Under the pieces are notes generated by a model. The model did not search any database. It saw only the letters and a program-made list of their open reading frames with translations, and was not told the DNA's origin. 9,279 nucleotides of DNA from Treponema sp. (GTDB lineage: Bacteria; Spirochaetota; Spirochaetia; Treponematales; Breznakiellaceae), in the NCBI GenBank assembly GCA_031258265.1, contig JAIRNB010000038.1, positions 1 to 9,279 on the forward strand, in the 5' to 3' direction. This document shows positions 1 through 6,821 of the stretch, piece by piece; the stretch's first letter is position 1, and each line of letters opens with the position of its first letter. The position numbers were made by a program, and so were the translations under genes.

Positions 1-17
1 ATTGCAGCGATAGCCCG

Positions 18-49
18 GTCCCCGCCTTTGCGAAAGCAAGGGCGGGGAT
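18..49. repeat. Strong extragenic palindrome with GAAA tetraloop
   Basis: Bases 20-31 and 36-47 form a 12-bp stem with one G-U wobble (27/40), closed by a C-GAAA-G tetraloop. Pair 19/48 and wobble 18/49 extend it. No T-run follows on either strand, so it is a poor intrinsic terminator. It looks more like a dispersed repetitive palindrome or the tail of an RNA structure belonging to the gene left of the window. The repeat status is inferred, because only one copy is visible here. Confidence 0.6.
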
Positions 50-130
50 GCGCCCAATAATAAAAACACCGCCGTATCCCCTTTGTTTTAACTGAAAGGA
101 GAGACAATTTCGAACCGCCGTTGTTTTTTA

Positions 131-139
131 TGCTATACT
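131..139 (+). promoter_or_regulatory. Extended -10 promoter candidate for the GH13 operon
   Basis: TGCTATACT is an extended -10 element (TGn followed by TATACT). It lies 42 bp before the GH13 start codon, with transcription expected to begin near 146. No convincing -35 hexamer sits 16-18 bp upstream, which is tolerable for extended -10 promoters. The rest of 50-130 is AT-rich intergenic DNA in which I see no gene. Confidence 0.4.
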
Positions 140-146
140 AAAGATA

Positions 147-164
147 CCCGAACAAGAATTCGGG
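147..164 (+). promoter_or_regulatory. Perfect inverted repeat in the 5' leader
   Basis: CCCGAA (147-152), a six-base spacer, and TTCGGG (159-164) make a perfect 6-bp dyad. It begins about where transcription from the upstream extended -10 element should start, and ends 17 bp before the GH13 ATG. It could be an operator for a dimeric repressor or a 5'-end mRNA hairpin. The sequence alone does not decide which. Confidence 0.4.
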
Positions 165-181
165 ACAAACCGGGGGTCCTT

Positions 182-3100
182 ATGAAAAAAATCCATATTT
201 TTCTGTCGAAATTTGAGCGGGCGGACCTTACGGGGCGCCAGAGTCCCGCCGCAAAGGGGTTTCGCGCGGCCTCGCGGAGGGCGGTGATGGAATTCCACAT
301 TCGCCGGGAGCGGCGGGACGAGTATAAGCTGGAAAGCCGGCTTTTTTCCCTGACGGGAAACGTGGTGCTGATCGATTTGCGGGAAGTCCGGGAACTGGCG
401 GCGAAATTCAATGCGAAGACTGGGCCGGACCACCCGGAGCGGTATATCCGGGCGGGGCAGCTTCACGCCATGGGGCTTATTGACGAGATTCTTCACTACA
501 TGGTGGCTTTGTACCGGGAACAGGTACAGGCCGATGTTTTTGACACGGCCCTGGAACGGCTGAATGAAAGGCTGGGCCGGGGGAAAACCGAGGGGATGCT
601 CCACTCTTTTAACGGCCAGTTTCCGCCCCAGGCGGTCTACGCGGGGAAAACCACAGTGGATTCCTGGTTAAAGGGTAATGAGGGGGGTGAAAACTGCCGG
701 GCCCTTTCCCTGGAGGAGATTCTGCTGCTGGCCCTGGCCAACCTAAACCCCGCTTTTAAGCCCTTTCTTTTTCTTTTTGACGATTCCGATCTTGAACGGT
801 CTACCGTGTACCCCGAAGCCATTGAAGAGATAAAAGCCCACCTGGCTTTGCTGCCCGGCTTCGGTCCCGAAGGAATGAACCTATGGGACCTGCTGCGGGC
901 CCCCGCCCTGGCAAGTCCCGATTCCCTGGCGGGGCAGCTTGAGTACATGCGGGGCCGCTGGGGCCTTTTGCTGGGGAAATTTATGGCCCGGCTTCTAACC
1001 ACCCTGGACGTGATGCGGGAGGAAGAAAAGCCCTTCTTTGGGGGGCCCGGTCCCACCCAGGTGATCACCTACGGCGGGCTGGACGAGTACGAAAAATTCA
1101 GCCCCGATCAGGAATGGATGCCCCGGACCGTGCTGATGGCCAAGAGTACCCTGGTATGGCTCTACCAGCTCTCAAAAAAATACGGTCGGGAGATCAACCG
1201 GCTGGACCAAATCCCCGATGAGGAACTGGATGAGCTGGCCCGCCGGGGTTTTACCGGCCTGTGGCTTATCGGCCTGTGGGAGCGCAGTAACGCCAGCCGG
1301 ACCATTAAACAGTGGACCGGCAACCCCGAAGCGGCGGCCAGCGCCTACAGCCTCTACGATTATGACATTGCCGGGGAGCTGGGAGGCTGGGGGGCCCTGG
1401 CAAATCTGCGGGAACGGTGTTTTTACCGGGGGATTCGCCTGGGTTCCGATATGGTCCCCAACCATACGGGCATCGATTCCCGCTGGGTTATTGAACATCC
1501 CGACCGTTTCCTCCAGCTTTCGTACCCGCCTTTCCCCGGTTACACCTACAACTGCGGGAATCTTTCGGGCCGGGACGATGTAACCGTTCAGATCGAGGAA
1601 CACTACTTTAACCACACCGATGCGGCGGTGGTGTTTAAGCGCACCGATAAGCGCACGGGGAACACGCGCTACATTTACCACGGCAATGACGGGACTTCCA
1701 TGCCCTGGAACGATACCGCCCAGATCGACTTTTTGAACCCCGAGGCCCGGGAGGCGGTGATCCGCACGATTGTCGGGGTATGCCAGCAGTTCTCGATTGT
1801 CCGTTTTGACGCAGCCATGACTTTGGCGAAACGGCATATCCAGCGGCTCTGGTACCCTGAACCGGGGCGAGGCGGGGATATTGCCAGCCGGGCGGAACAC
1901 GCTATCTCCAATGATGAATTTAACCGCCGAATCCCCAACGAGTTCTGGCGGGAGGTGGTGGACCGCTGTGCCGCGGAGGCCCCCCACACCCTGTTGCTGG
2001 CGGAGGCCTTCTGGATGATGGAAGGCTACTTCGTGCGGACTCTGGGGATGCACCGGGTCTACAACTCCGCCTTTATGAACATGCTGAAAAACGAAGAGAA
2101 CGGCAAATACCGGGCCACGATCAAAAACACCCTGGAATTTGACCCGGAGATTCTGAAACGTTTTGTGAATTTTATGAATAACCCCGATGAGGAAACCGCG
2201 GTGGCCCAGTTCGGCAAGGGGGATAAATATTTCGGTATCTGTACCCTGCTGGTGACTATGCCGGGGCTTCCCATGTTCGGCCATGGGCAAATCGAGGGTT
2301 TTGAGGAAAAGTACGGCATGGAGTACCGCCGCGCCTACCGGGATGAGAGGCCCGACAATTATTTGGTGGACCGGCACGAGCGGGAGATCTTCCCCTTGAT
2401 GAAGAAGCGGCATATCTTCTCCGGCAGCGCCGCCTTCCGGCTCTACGATTTTTACAGTTCCGGGGGTCAGGTAAACGAGAATGTGTTTGCCTATTCCAAC
2501 CGGAATTGGGACGAGCGGGCCCTGGTACTCTACAACAACTCGTATTATGAAACTTCCGGCTGGATTAGACAGAGTTCCCCGGCAATTCCCCAGGAAGACG
2601 GCAGTCTGCGCCAGGATACCCTGACGGAGGCCCTGTCGATTCACGGGGAAGACCGGTACTTCAGCTTTTTCCGGGAACAGCGTTCCGGTCTTTGGTTCAT
2701 CCGCTCTTCCAAGGAACTGAGCGAGCGGGGGCTTTTTGTGTCCCTGAAGGGATACGAAGCCCAGGTTTTCCTGGACATTCACGAGCGGGAGGACGGCCCT
2801 GGGGGTCCCTGGTCGCGGCGCTGGTCCCGGTTGAATCATGAACTGAACGGCCGGGGGACGGGGGACCCGGACGCGGCGGCGGCGGACCTTTTCCTTAGGG
2901 CAATTTACCGCCCCTTTACCGAAATTTTTGCCCCCCCAAGGGTCCAGGCCCTGGAAGCCGCCGTTGAATCCGCCGATTCCGGCACCCTGGCATCGCTGTT
3001 GAAGGAATTTATGACGCCTGTCATGGATTTTATTGACGCCGCCGTTGAATATTTGGACGGCGCGGGCGGTAACTATGAGGTCTTCCTGTATCCCGGCTGC

Positions 3101-3991
3101 CCGTCCCCGGGGAGACCGGTGAAAACCGCTGGGACCGCCGCCCCCCATCGGGAAGACGGTAACACGGCCCCGGCTTCCGGTCCGGGGGAGGTAAAGGGAA
3201 ACGCCAAAACGACGGCCTGCGCCATGACGCGGTTTTCCGCTTTCCTGGAGCGGCTTACCGGTATCACGGCCAGCCCGGTGGCGGAGGCGTTGCGGCCCCT
3301 TTGCGCCGCGGCGGGAGACGCCGGGTCTGAATCCCAGGGGGTCCCGGCGCCGCGGGAACTTACGGCCTATGCGTTAGGCTACGGGGCCCTGGCCCTGTTA
3401 CGGGGGCTCTTTAGGCCGGAACTGCCCGGTAAAGGCGCCGCCGCCCTGGCCTTATTGAACCACTGGCAGTTAGACCGGAAACTTAGGGAATGTTTCCGGG
3501 TTCTGGGTTTTAAAGACGATGAATCCTGGCGAATAGTGGAGATAATGAAAGCCCTGCTTGGCCGGAGCTGCGCGGCGGCGGATACGGGGGCGGCGGGCGC
3601 GGAAGCCAAACCCGCAAGGGCGGGAAAAACAAAAACCGGAAAAACCGCAAAGGCCAAACCGGAGGGAAAGATCCCGGCGATTCCGGAAAATATCGGCGCG
3701 GCGGCGGCGGTCCTTATCGCCGAAAACTACCAGGCCGATGATTTCCGCCGGATTCTGGGGGTGAACCGCTTTAACGACGTTACCTGGTTCAACAAGGAAG
3801 CTTTTGAGGAAAGTCTTTTTTATCTCTCCTGTTTCCTGTTTACCGAAAATGAAAATTCCTTTGGGCCGGCCTTTGCCGGCGGAACCGAAAGGGCCGCCCT
3901 GATCGCCGAATTTGACCGGGTAATGCTAAAGGCCGAAGAAAGTTCCGGGTATAGACTGGATGAACTGATTAAGGCACTATCTGGAATGTAA
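182..3991 (+). CDS. Large cytoplasmic GH13 (alpha-amylase superfamily) protein, specificity unknown
   Basis: A 1269-aa protein with a GH13 TIM barrel at about residues 315-760. Region I is GSDMVPNH (421-428). Region II is VRFDA with the likely nucleophile D543. Region III is LLLAEAF with the likely acid/base E608. Region IV is NNPDE (666-670), keeping D669 but with Pro where the usual NHD has His. GLPMFGHGQ (695-703) follows as in other family members, and NVFAYSNRNW (767-776) begins the beta-rich C-terminal barrel domain. Residues 1-310 and about 880-1269 are not assigned to a family. Two low-complexity linkers occur, one Gly/Pro/Thr-rich near 972-1010 and one Lys/Ala-rich near 1130-1165. 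No signal peptide or membrane segment is evident, so it should act on intracellular alpha-glucans or oligosaccharides. The ATG is preceded by a weak G-rich ribosome site (172-177). It is much longer than typical amylases (about 450-700 aa) and is probably first in an operon. Hydrolase versus transglycosylase cannot be decided. Confidence 0.9.
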   Translation: MKKIHIFLSKFERADLTGRQSPAAKGFRAASRRAVMEFHIRRERRDEYKLESRLFSLTGNVVLIDLREVRELAAKFNAKTGPDHPERYIRAGQLHAMGLIDEILHYMVALYREQVQADVFDTALERLNERLGRGKTEGMLHSFNGQFPPQAVYAGKTTVDSWLKGNEGGENCRALSLEEILLLALANLNPAFKPFLFLFDDSDLERSTVYPEAIEEIKAHLALLPGFGPEGMNLWDLLRAPALASPDSLAGQLEYMRGRWGLLLGKFMARLLTTLDVMREEEKPFFGGPGPTQVITYGGLDEYEKFSPDQEWMPRTVLMAKSTLVWLYQLSKKYGREINRLDQIPDEELDELARRGFTGLWLIGLWERSNASRTIKQWTGNPEAAASAYSLYDYDIAGELGGWGALANLRERCFYRGIRLGSDMVPNHTGIDSRWVIEHPDRFLQLSYPPFPGYTYNCGNLSGRDDVTVQIEEHYFNHTDAAVVFKRTDKRTGNTRYIYHGNDGTSMPWNDTAQIDFLNPEAREAVIRTIVGVCQQFSIVRFDAAMTLAKRHIQRLWYPEPGRGGDIASRAEHAISNDEFNRRIPNEFWREVVDRCAAEAPHTLLLAEAFWMMEGYFVRTLGMHRVYNSAFMNMLKNEENGKYRATIKNTLEFDPEILKRFVNFMNNPDEETAVAQFGKGDKYFGICTLLVTMPGLPMFGHGQIEGFEEKYGMEYRRAYRDERPDNYLVDRHEREIFPLMKKRHIFSGSAAFRLYDFYSSGGQVNENVFAYSNRNWDERALVLYNNSYYETSGWIRQSSPAIPQEDGSLRQDTLTEALSIHGEDRYFSFFREQRSGLWFIRSSKELSERGLFVSLKGYEAQVFLDIHEREDGPGGPWSRRWSRLNHELNGRGTGDPDAAAADLFLRAIYRPFTEIFAPPRVQALEAAVESADSGTLASLLKEFMTPVMDFIDAAVEYLDGAGGNYEVFLYPGCPSPGRPVKTAGTAAPHREDGNTAPASGPGEVKGNAKTTACAMTRFSAFLERLTGITASPVAEALRPLCAAAGDAGSESQGVPAPRELTAYALGYGALALLRGLFRPELPGKGAAALALLNHWQLDRKLRECFRVLGFKDDESWRIVEIMKALLGRSCAAADTGAAGAEAKPARAGKTKTGKTAKAKPEGKIPAIPENIGAAAAVLIAENYQADDFRRILGVNRFNDVTWFNKEAFEESLFYLSCFLFTENENSFGPAFAGGTERAALIAEFDRVMLKAEESSGYRLDELIKALSGM

Positions 3992-4027
3992 ACGAGGGAA
4001 TCTCCATTCCATGTTAAGGACGAAACA

Positions 4028-5338
4028 ATGGCGGATTTACCCCCTGAACAAAACGCATGGCAAAATACACGGCGGCATATCCTGGGAATCCTGGTTTCCC
4101 AGGGCTATGATGTCCGGCTCCAGGGCTTCAGCGCCATAGATCGCTACCTGGGCCGGGATACCCTGCCGTTTGTGCTGGTGGATACCAACGCCTCCCTTTC
4201 CTGCCTGGCCCGCTGTTTTGAGGAACTCCGTTTTCCCGGCGCGGCGGTGGCGGATGCGGCGGTGGAGCGGGACGGCAGGGATTACCTGTTTCGCTGTCCC
4301 GACAGCGGCGCCGCGGAAAAATCCGCCTATAGGCTTCTTCACTTCGCCCAGGACTGGAAAAGCAGCCGTTTTTACGATCCCTGGGGATTCTACCCCCTGC
4401 TCCGTCAATTCCGCGAATTGGAGGGTGACAACCGGGCGGTTGAAACCCAGGACGGTGATGAAGGGCCCGAAACCCCGCCCTGGTGGGACGGCTTTGACCA
4501 ATCCCGGGACTGGCTGCGGGCCGCCGTGGAGGGGGCCTTGATTCTGGCCCGTTACGGCGGGGCGGGCAGTTCCCAATACCTGATTCCCGGTCAAAATCCG
4601 TCCCGGGGTTCTAAAAAGACAGGCTTTACAAGGCCGGAATGGGGGCGGCGGAAACCGGGGGAGATCGCCGCCGCTATCGGGGAGCTTCCCGCCGCGCCCA
4701 GCCCCGATCCCGTGGAACAGCGGATACTCCTCTCCGGGCTGCTGGATTCGCCCCACCCTGAATTGGGTTTTGAATTCTTAAAACTTACCGGTTTTGTGGG
4801 AAAATGCTGGCCGGAACTTGCTATCCTTGACGATGTGGATCATTCCAAGGAATTCCACCCGGAAGGCAACGTTTGGAAGCATACCATGGAGACCTTCCGC
4901 CACCGCAAGGGGGCCCAAAAAAGCGGTTACGATCTCCGCCTTTCCCTGGCCCTCCTGCTCCACGATTCAGGCAAACCCCTTTCGGAATCCTCCGGGGGTC
5001 AGCGTTTCCGGGCCCATGCGGAACTGGGCGCGATTCAGGCCCGCCGTTTTCTGGGCAGGCTGGGCTTTGATCCCGCCCTAATCGCCGATGTGGCCTGGCT
5101 TGTAAAGAACCACATGCTCCCCGCGGCCATGCCCCAGCTCCCCCTTGTCCGTACCCAGGAGATCATGGAAGCCCCCCTTTTCCCTGTCCTCATGGAACTG
5201 TACCGCTGTGATGAATCCTCATCCTTCAAAGGATTGGACGGCTATTATAAGAGCAGCGCCGCCTATCAAAACTACCTGAAATACCGCCGTAACCCCTACC
5301 GTAGTTCCGACGGGAAAAAAATGAAGAGGTATTTATGA
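4028..5338 (+). CDS. CCA-adding-enzyme-like protein with degenerate head and intact HD domain
   Basis: A 436-aa protein whose layout follows class II tRNA nucleotidyltransferase/poly(A) polymerase. The head lies at about 15-130, the neck region (DWLRAAVEGALILARYG) at 161-177, and the helical segment ending in CWPELAIL at 260-267 matches the usual '..LPEL..L' stretch. The HD domain occupies about 275-400. The HD metal ligands look complete: H285 (in VWKHT), H312-D313 (LLHDSGKP) and D395 (YRCDES), with H330 and H362 also in typical places. In the head, the usual GGxVRDxLLGR is represented by 33-43 (GFSAIDRYLGR) with the Arg lost, and the DxD motif is reduced to LVD (50-52). Nucleotidyl transfer is therefore doubtful, while metal-dependent phosphohydrolase activity remains plausible. 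The start is supported by AAGGA (4016-4020) seven bases before ATG. It follows the GH13 gene by 36 bp and overlaps the next gene by 4 bp. The safe name is HD-domain protein. Confidence 0.85.
   Translation: MADLPPEQNAWQNTRRHILGILVSQGYDVRLQGFSAIDRYLGRDTLPFVLVDTNASLSCLARCFEELRFPGAAVADAAVERDGRDYLFRCPDSGAAEKSAYRLLHFAQDWKSSRFYDPWGFYPLLRQFRELEGDNRAVETQDGDEGPETPPWWDGFDQSRDWLRAAVEGALILARYGGAGSSQYLIPGQNPSRGSKKTGFTRPEWGRRKPGEIAAAIGELPAAPSPDPVEQRILLSGLLDSPHPELGFEFLKLTGFVGKCWPELAILDDVDHSKEFHPEGNVWKHTMETFRHRKGAQKSGYDLRLSLALLLHDSGKPLSESSGGQRFRAHAELGAIQARRFLGRLGFDPALIADVAWLVKNHMLPAAMPQLPLVRTQEIMEAPLFPVLMELYRCDESSSFKGLDGYYKSSAAYQNYLKYRRNPYRSSDGKKMKRYL
5324..5329 (+). promoter_or_regulatory. Ribosome binding site of the GH16 gene, inside the upstream gene
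   Basis: AAGAGG lies in the last codons of the HD-domain gene, 5 bases before ATG 5335 and 11 bases before a second in-frame ATG at 5341. The first spacing is better, and it gives an ATGA stop-start overlap typical of translational coupling. The second start would remove only two residues. Confidence 0.55.
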
Positions 5339-6153
5339 ATATGAAAAATTTCATCCGTCCGATTCTTATCCCTTTAACGCCGCTGGTTCTCCTGGGCGCC
5401 CCGATCCAGTTCTCCGGCTGCAAGGGACTCTCCCCCAGCATCCCCGAAGGGATGAAGCTGGTTTGGTCCGATGAATTTAACGGCAGCGGGGCGCCGGATT
5501 TTAATAAATGGGCTTATGACACCGGCGGTCATGGCTGGGGAAATAATGAAATTCAGCGTTATACCGACAGCCGGGATAATTCTTTTGTCCGCCAGGGATC
5601 CCTTTACATTGTCGCCCGGAAAGAAAACGACCGCTGGACCAGCGCCCGGCTCAAAACAAAGGGTAAGGCTGAATGGGACCACGGTTATTTTGAAATCAAG
5701 GCCAAGCTGCCCAGCGGGCGGGGAACCTGGCCGGCGATTTGGATGCTTCCCGGGGCGGACAGCTACGGCCCCTGGCCCCGTTCCGGGGAGATCGACATTA
5801 TGGAGCATGTGGGCTTTGATCCCGGCAGAATCCATACCACCGCCCATACCGACGCTTTTAACCACCTGAAGAATACCCAGAAAACAAAATCCGATCTGGT
5901 GGACAACGTATCAAGCCAGTTCCATGTATACGCCATGGAATGGGATAAAGATCATCTGCTGTGGTACATCGACGGAGAAACGTTTTTCCGGTTTGAAAAT
6001 ACCGGCAAAAATATAGAGGAATGGCCCTTTGATAAATTCTTTTATCTGATTCTAAATATCGCCATCGGCGGTTCCTGGGGCGGACAGCAGGGAATCGATC
6101 CCGGCCTTGAAAGGGCGGTTATGGAGGTGGATTACATAAGGGTTTACCAATAG
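5335..6153 (+). CDS. GH16 family beta-glucanase (laminarinase/lichenase type), probable lipoprotein
   Basis: A 272-aa protein containing one GH16 domain (about 40-272). The signature GEIDIMEHVG (151-160) carries the catalytic triad E152 (nucleophile), D154 and E157 (acid/base). Other family landmarks are WSDEFNG (44-50), WGNNEIQRYT (68-77), YFEIKAKLPSGRGTWPAIWMLP (positions 118-139 in part), the IGGSWGG loop (244-250) and the terminal DYIRVYQ. The family cleaves beta-1,3 or mixed beta-1,3/1,4 glucans such as laminarin and cereal glucan. The N-terminus has a basic start, a hydrophobic stretch (about 8-25) and FSGC (26-29). This looks like a relaxed lipobox with C29 as the lipidated residue, so the enzyme is probably anchored outside the cytoplasmic membrane. 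It is translationally coupled to the HD-domain gene through ATGA. The length is normal for a single-domain enzyme with no carbohydrate-binding module. Exact substrate is not determinable. Confidence 0.93.
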   Translation: MNMKNFIRPILIPLTPLVLLGAPIQFSGCKGLSPSIPEGMKLVWSDEFNGSGAPDFNKWAYDTGGHGWGNNEIQRYTDSRDNSFVRQGSLYIVARKENDRWTSARLKTKGKAEWDHGYFEIKAKLPSGRGTWPAIWMLPGADSYGPWPRSGEIDIMEHVGFDPGRIHTTAHTDAFNHLKNTQKTKSDLVDNVSSQFHVYAMEWDKDHLLWYIDGETFFRFENTGKNIEEWPFDKFFYLILNIAIGGSWGGQQGIDPGLERAVMEVDYIRVYQ

Positions 6154-6154
6154 T

Positions 6155-6192
6155 GGACAGTTTCTACTGTCCCTGTCCCGAAACAGCGGGAC
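6155..6192 (+). promoter_or_regulatory. Two tandem hairpins with competing pairings
   Basis: Hairpin 1 pairs GGACAG (6155-6160) with CTGTCC (6167-6172). Hairpin 2 pairs GTCCCG (6175-6180) with CGGGAC (6187-6192). CTGTCC is directly repeated at 6173-6178, so the first arm could pair with that copy instead and would then disrupt hairpin 2. No T-run follows, so it is not a standard terminator. It starts two bases after the GH16 stop codon and lies ahead of the flavin-reductase gene. It could stabilise the 3' end of the operon mRNA or act as an attenuator-like leader. Confidence 0.45.
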
Positions 6193-6226
6193 TATAGGCT
6201 GCGCCCGGATTGGGGAGGTATTTTTT

Positions 6227-6769
6227 ATGAGAAGTTTCCCGTTAAACAGGGCCTTTACGTTCCTTGAACCCGGCCCGGTGATTCTGGTAAGCACCGCCGG
6301 CGGGGAGTATCCTAATATCATGACCCTTTCCTGGACCATGGTTCTTGATTTTACCCCCCGGTTCGCCTTCATGACGGGTCCCTGGAATTACTCCTATAGG
6401 GCCCTTCTTAAAACAAGGGAATGTGTAATTGCCATACCCACAGTTGACATGTCCAAAACCGTGGTTTCCATCGGCGCTTGTTCGGGGGCGGAGCTGAACA
6501 AATTTGAAAAATTTCACCTTACGCCGAAGGAAGCGAAATTTGTCGGCGCTCCCCTGATCAAGGAATGTTACGTCAACATAGAATGCCGGGTGGTGGACCA
6601 CATTAAAAACCACGGCATCTTTGTTCTGGATGCCGCGGCGGCCTGGATAGACGACAGGCGCAGGGAAAAGCGTTTCTTTCATGCCATCGGCGACGGCCGC
6701 TTTGTTATTGACGGGGAAAAAATCAGCCACCGGAAGATCATGCGGGAGAAACTGCCGGAGGGGGTATAG
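6227..6769 (+). CDS. Flavin reductase-like FMN-binding split-barrel protein
   Basis: A 180-aa protein of the flavin-reductase-like/flavoredoxin family (split-barrel fold). The N-terminal PGPVILVSTAGG (15-26), then YPNIMTLSWTMVLDFTPRFAF (from 28) and the small-residue-rich stretch around TGPWNYSYRALLKT (50-63) match the FMN-binding part. ECVIAIPT (65-72) and VGAPLIKECYVNIECRV (106-122) match the barrel core and dimer region. Members bind FMN and transfer electrons from NAD(P)H or a partner protein; some are reductases and others are electron carriers. It has no signal peptide, so it is cytoplasmic. A strong ribosome site GGGGAGGT (6212-6219) precedes ATG by 7 bases. It is 73 bp after the GH16 gene, with tandem hairpins between them, so it may be the last operon gene or have its own control. 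It has no obvious functional link to the glycosidases. Confidence 0.85.
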   Translation: MRSFPLNRAFTFLEPGPVILVSTAGGEYPNIMTLSWTMVLDFTPRFAFMTGPWNYSYRALLKTRECVIAIPTVDMSKTVVSIGACSGAELNKFEKFHLTPKEAKFVGAPLIKECYVNIECRVVDHIKNHGIFVLDAAAAWIDDRRREKRFFHAIGDGRFVIDGEKISHRKIMREKLPEGV

Positions 6770-6778
6770 GCCGTGAAA

Positions 6779-6821
6779 TTGGGCTTGTGAAGCGGCCGGC
6801 CGGGCTGCCTCACAAGCCCAA
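6779..6821. terminator. Bidirectional intrinsic terminator between converging genes
   Basis: TTGGGCTTGTGA (6779-6790) pairs perfectly over 12 bp with 6810-6821. The GC-rich loop between them can fold further (for example AGC 6791-6793 with GCT 6804-6806). ATATTT follows on the plus strand and AATTT on the minus strand, both weak U-tracts. It sits just after the flavin-reductase stop and overlaps the last codons and stop of the minus-strand SWIM gene, so it probably ends transcription from both sides. Confidence 0.75.

Noticed and set aside
130..141. A three-codon mini-frame (Met-Leu-Tyr-stop) as a leader peptide
   Set aside because: It overlaps the -10 element, has no ribosome site at a workable distance, and would not be transcribed from that promoter.
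95..181. An upstream extension of the GH13 gene from ATT at 107, placed 5 bases after AAGGAG and in frame with ATG 182
   Set aside because: ATT starts are very rare, the added 25 residues have no signal or domain character, and the likely promoter (131-139) lies downstream of it.
1172..3148. Long open frame antisense to the GH13 gene
   Set aside because: It is a by-product of GC-rich codon use in the real gene. The translation is rich in Pro, Gly, His and Val without any domain, and the GH13 motifs on the other strand are unambiguous.
4037..4756. Open frame antisense to the HD-domain gene
   Set aside because: The translation shows no recognisable motif and it overlaps a gene with clear family structure.
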